From a bacterium UBA3734 (GTDB lineage Bacteria > Bacteroidota > Bacteroidia > Bacteroidales > Bacteroidaceae), in contig DFHC01000013.1 in assembly GCA_002372575.1 (NCBI GenBank), positions 1 through 6,999 on the forward strand: a DNA stretch of 6,999 nucleotides, given 5' to 3'. Of this stretch, positions 6,974 through 6,999 are shown piece by piece. Position numbers and translations under genes: made by a program. The notes below the pieces were generated by a model, which was not told where the DNA came from, did not search any database, and was given only the letters and a program-made list of their open reading frames with translations. Within the stretch, counting starts at the first letter, position 1, and each line of letters opens with the position of its first letter.

Positions 6974-6999
6974 ATGAAGGGACTCGTCATTAAGAATAC
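6974..6999 (+). CDS. rsgA: Probable ribosome small-subunit-dependent GTPase RsgA (3' truncated by window edge)
   Basis: Only eight complete codons are visible (MKGLVIKN), starting at the ATG directly after the frr TAA with no spacer. This N-terminus right behind frr matches what I recall of Bacteroidales rsgA, a circularly permuted GTPase that helps 30S subunit maturation. The identification rests on eight residues and gene order, so it is tentative. It would share the frr promoter and be translationally coupled to it. Confidence 0.6.

Overview
The window looks like chromosomal DNA from a member of the Bacteroidota, most likely order Bacteroidales and possibly Prevotellaceae. Three things point there. 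The only convincing promoter has the Bacteroidota form (TTTG, 19 bp, TAnnTTTG). The genes have A-rich leaders with weak or no Shine-Dalgarno sequences. Ribosome recycling factor (frr) is followed immediately by an ORF starting MKGLVIKN, as I recall for Bacteroidales rsgA. The genus is an inference. All genes lie on the + strand and almost every base is coding.

Positions 1-6324 are the 3' end of a surface-polysaccharide (capsule, O-antigen or exopolysaccharide) operon. It begins with a CapE/FnlA-type UDP-GlcNAc 4,6-dehydratase/5-epimerase whose N-terminus is cut off by the window edge. CapF/FnlB (SDR reductase fused to a cupin epimerase) overlaps it by 4 nt, and CapG/FnlC (non-hydrolysing 2-epimerase) overlaps CapF by 14 nt. 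Together these three enzymes form the known route from UDP-GlcNAc to UDP-N-acetyl-L-fucosamine. After 21 bp comes a large membrane-anchored FlaA1/CapD/WbpM-type dehydratase, predicted to make a different 4-keto-6-deoxy UDP-sugar. Six bases after its stop, in the same frame, comes a PF14907-like nucleotidyltransferase-fold protein of unknown substrate that appears to start with TTG. No glycosyltransferase, flippase or polymerase lies in the window, so the rest of the locus is presumably upstream.

Positions 6325-6412 are the only intergenic stretch of any size (88 bp). It holds a well-formed Bacteroidota promoter that should give frr its own transcription. Positions 6413-6999 are conserved housekeeping DNA: complete frr, then the first codons of a probable rsgA one base after the frr stop. 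The window therefore spans the border between a variable polysaccharide locus and a conserved translation-related cluster.

I found no RNA genes, mobile elements, CRISPR arrays or notable repeats. The gene content is mostly recognisable. The least understood items are the PF14907-like protein with its odd start, and the AT-rich patch inside capG.
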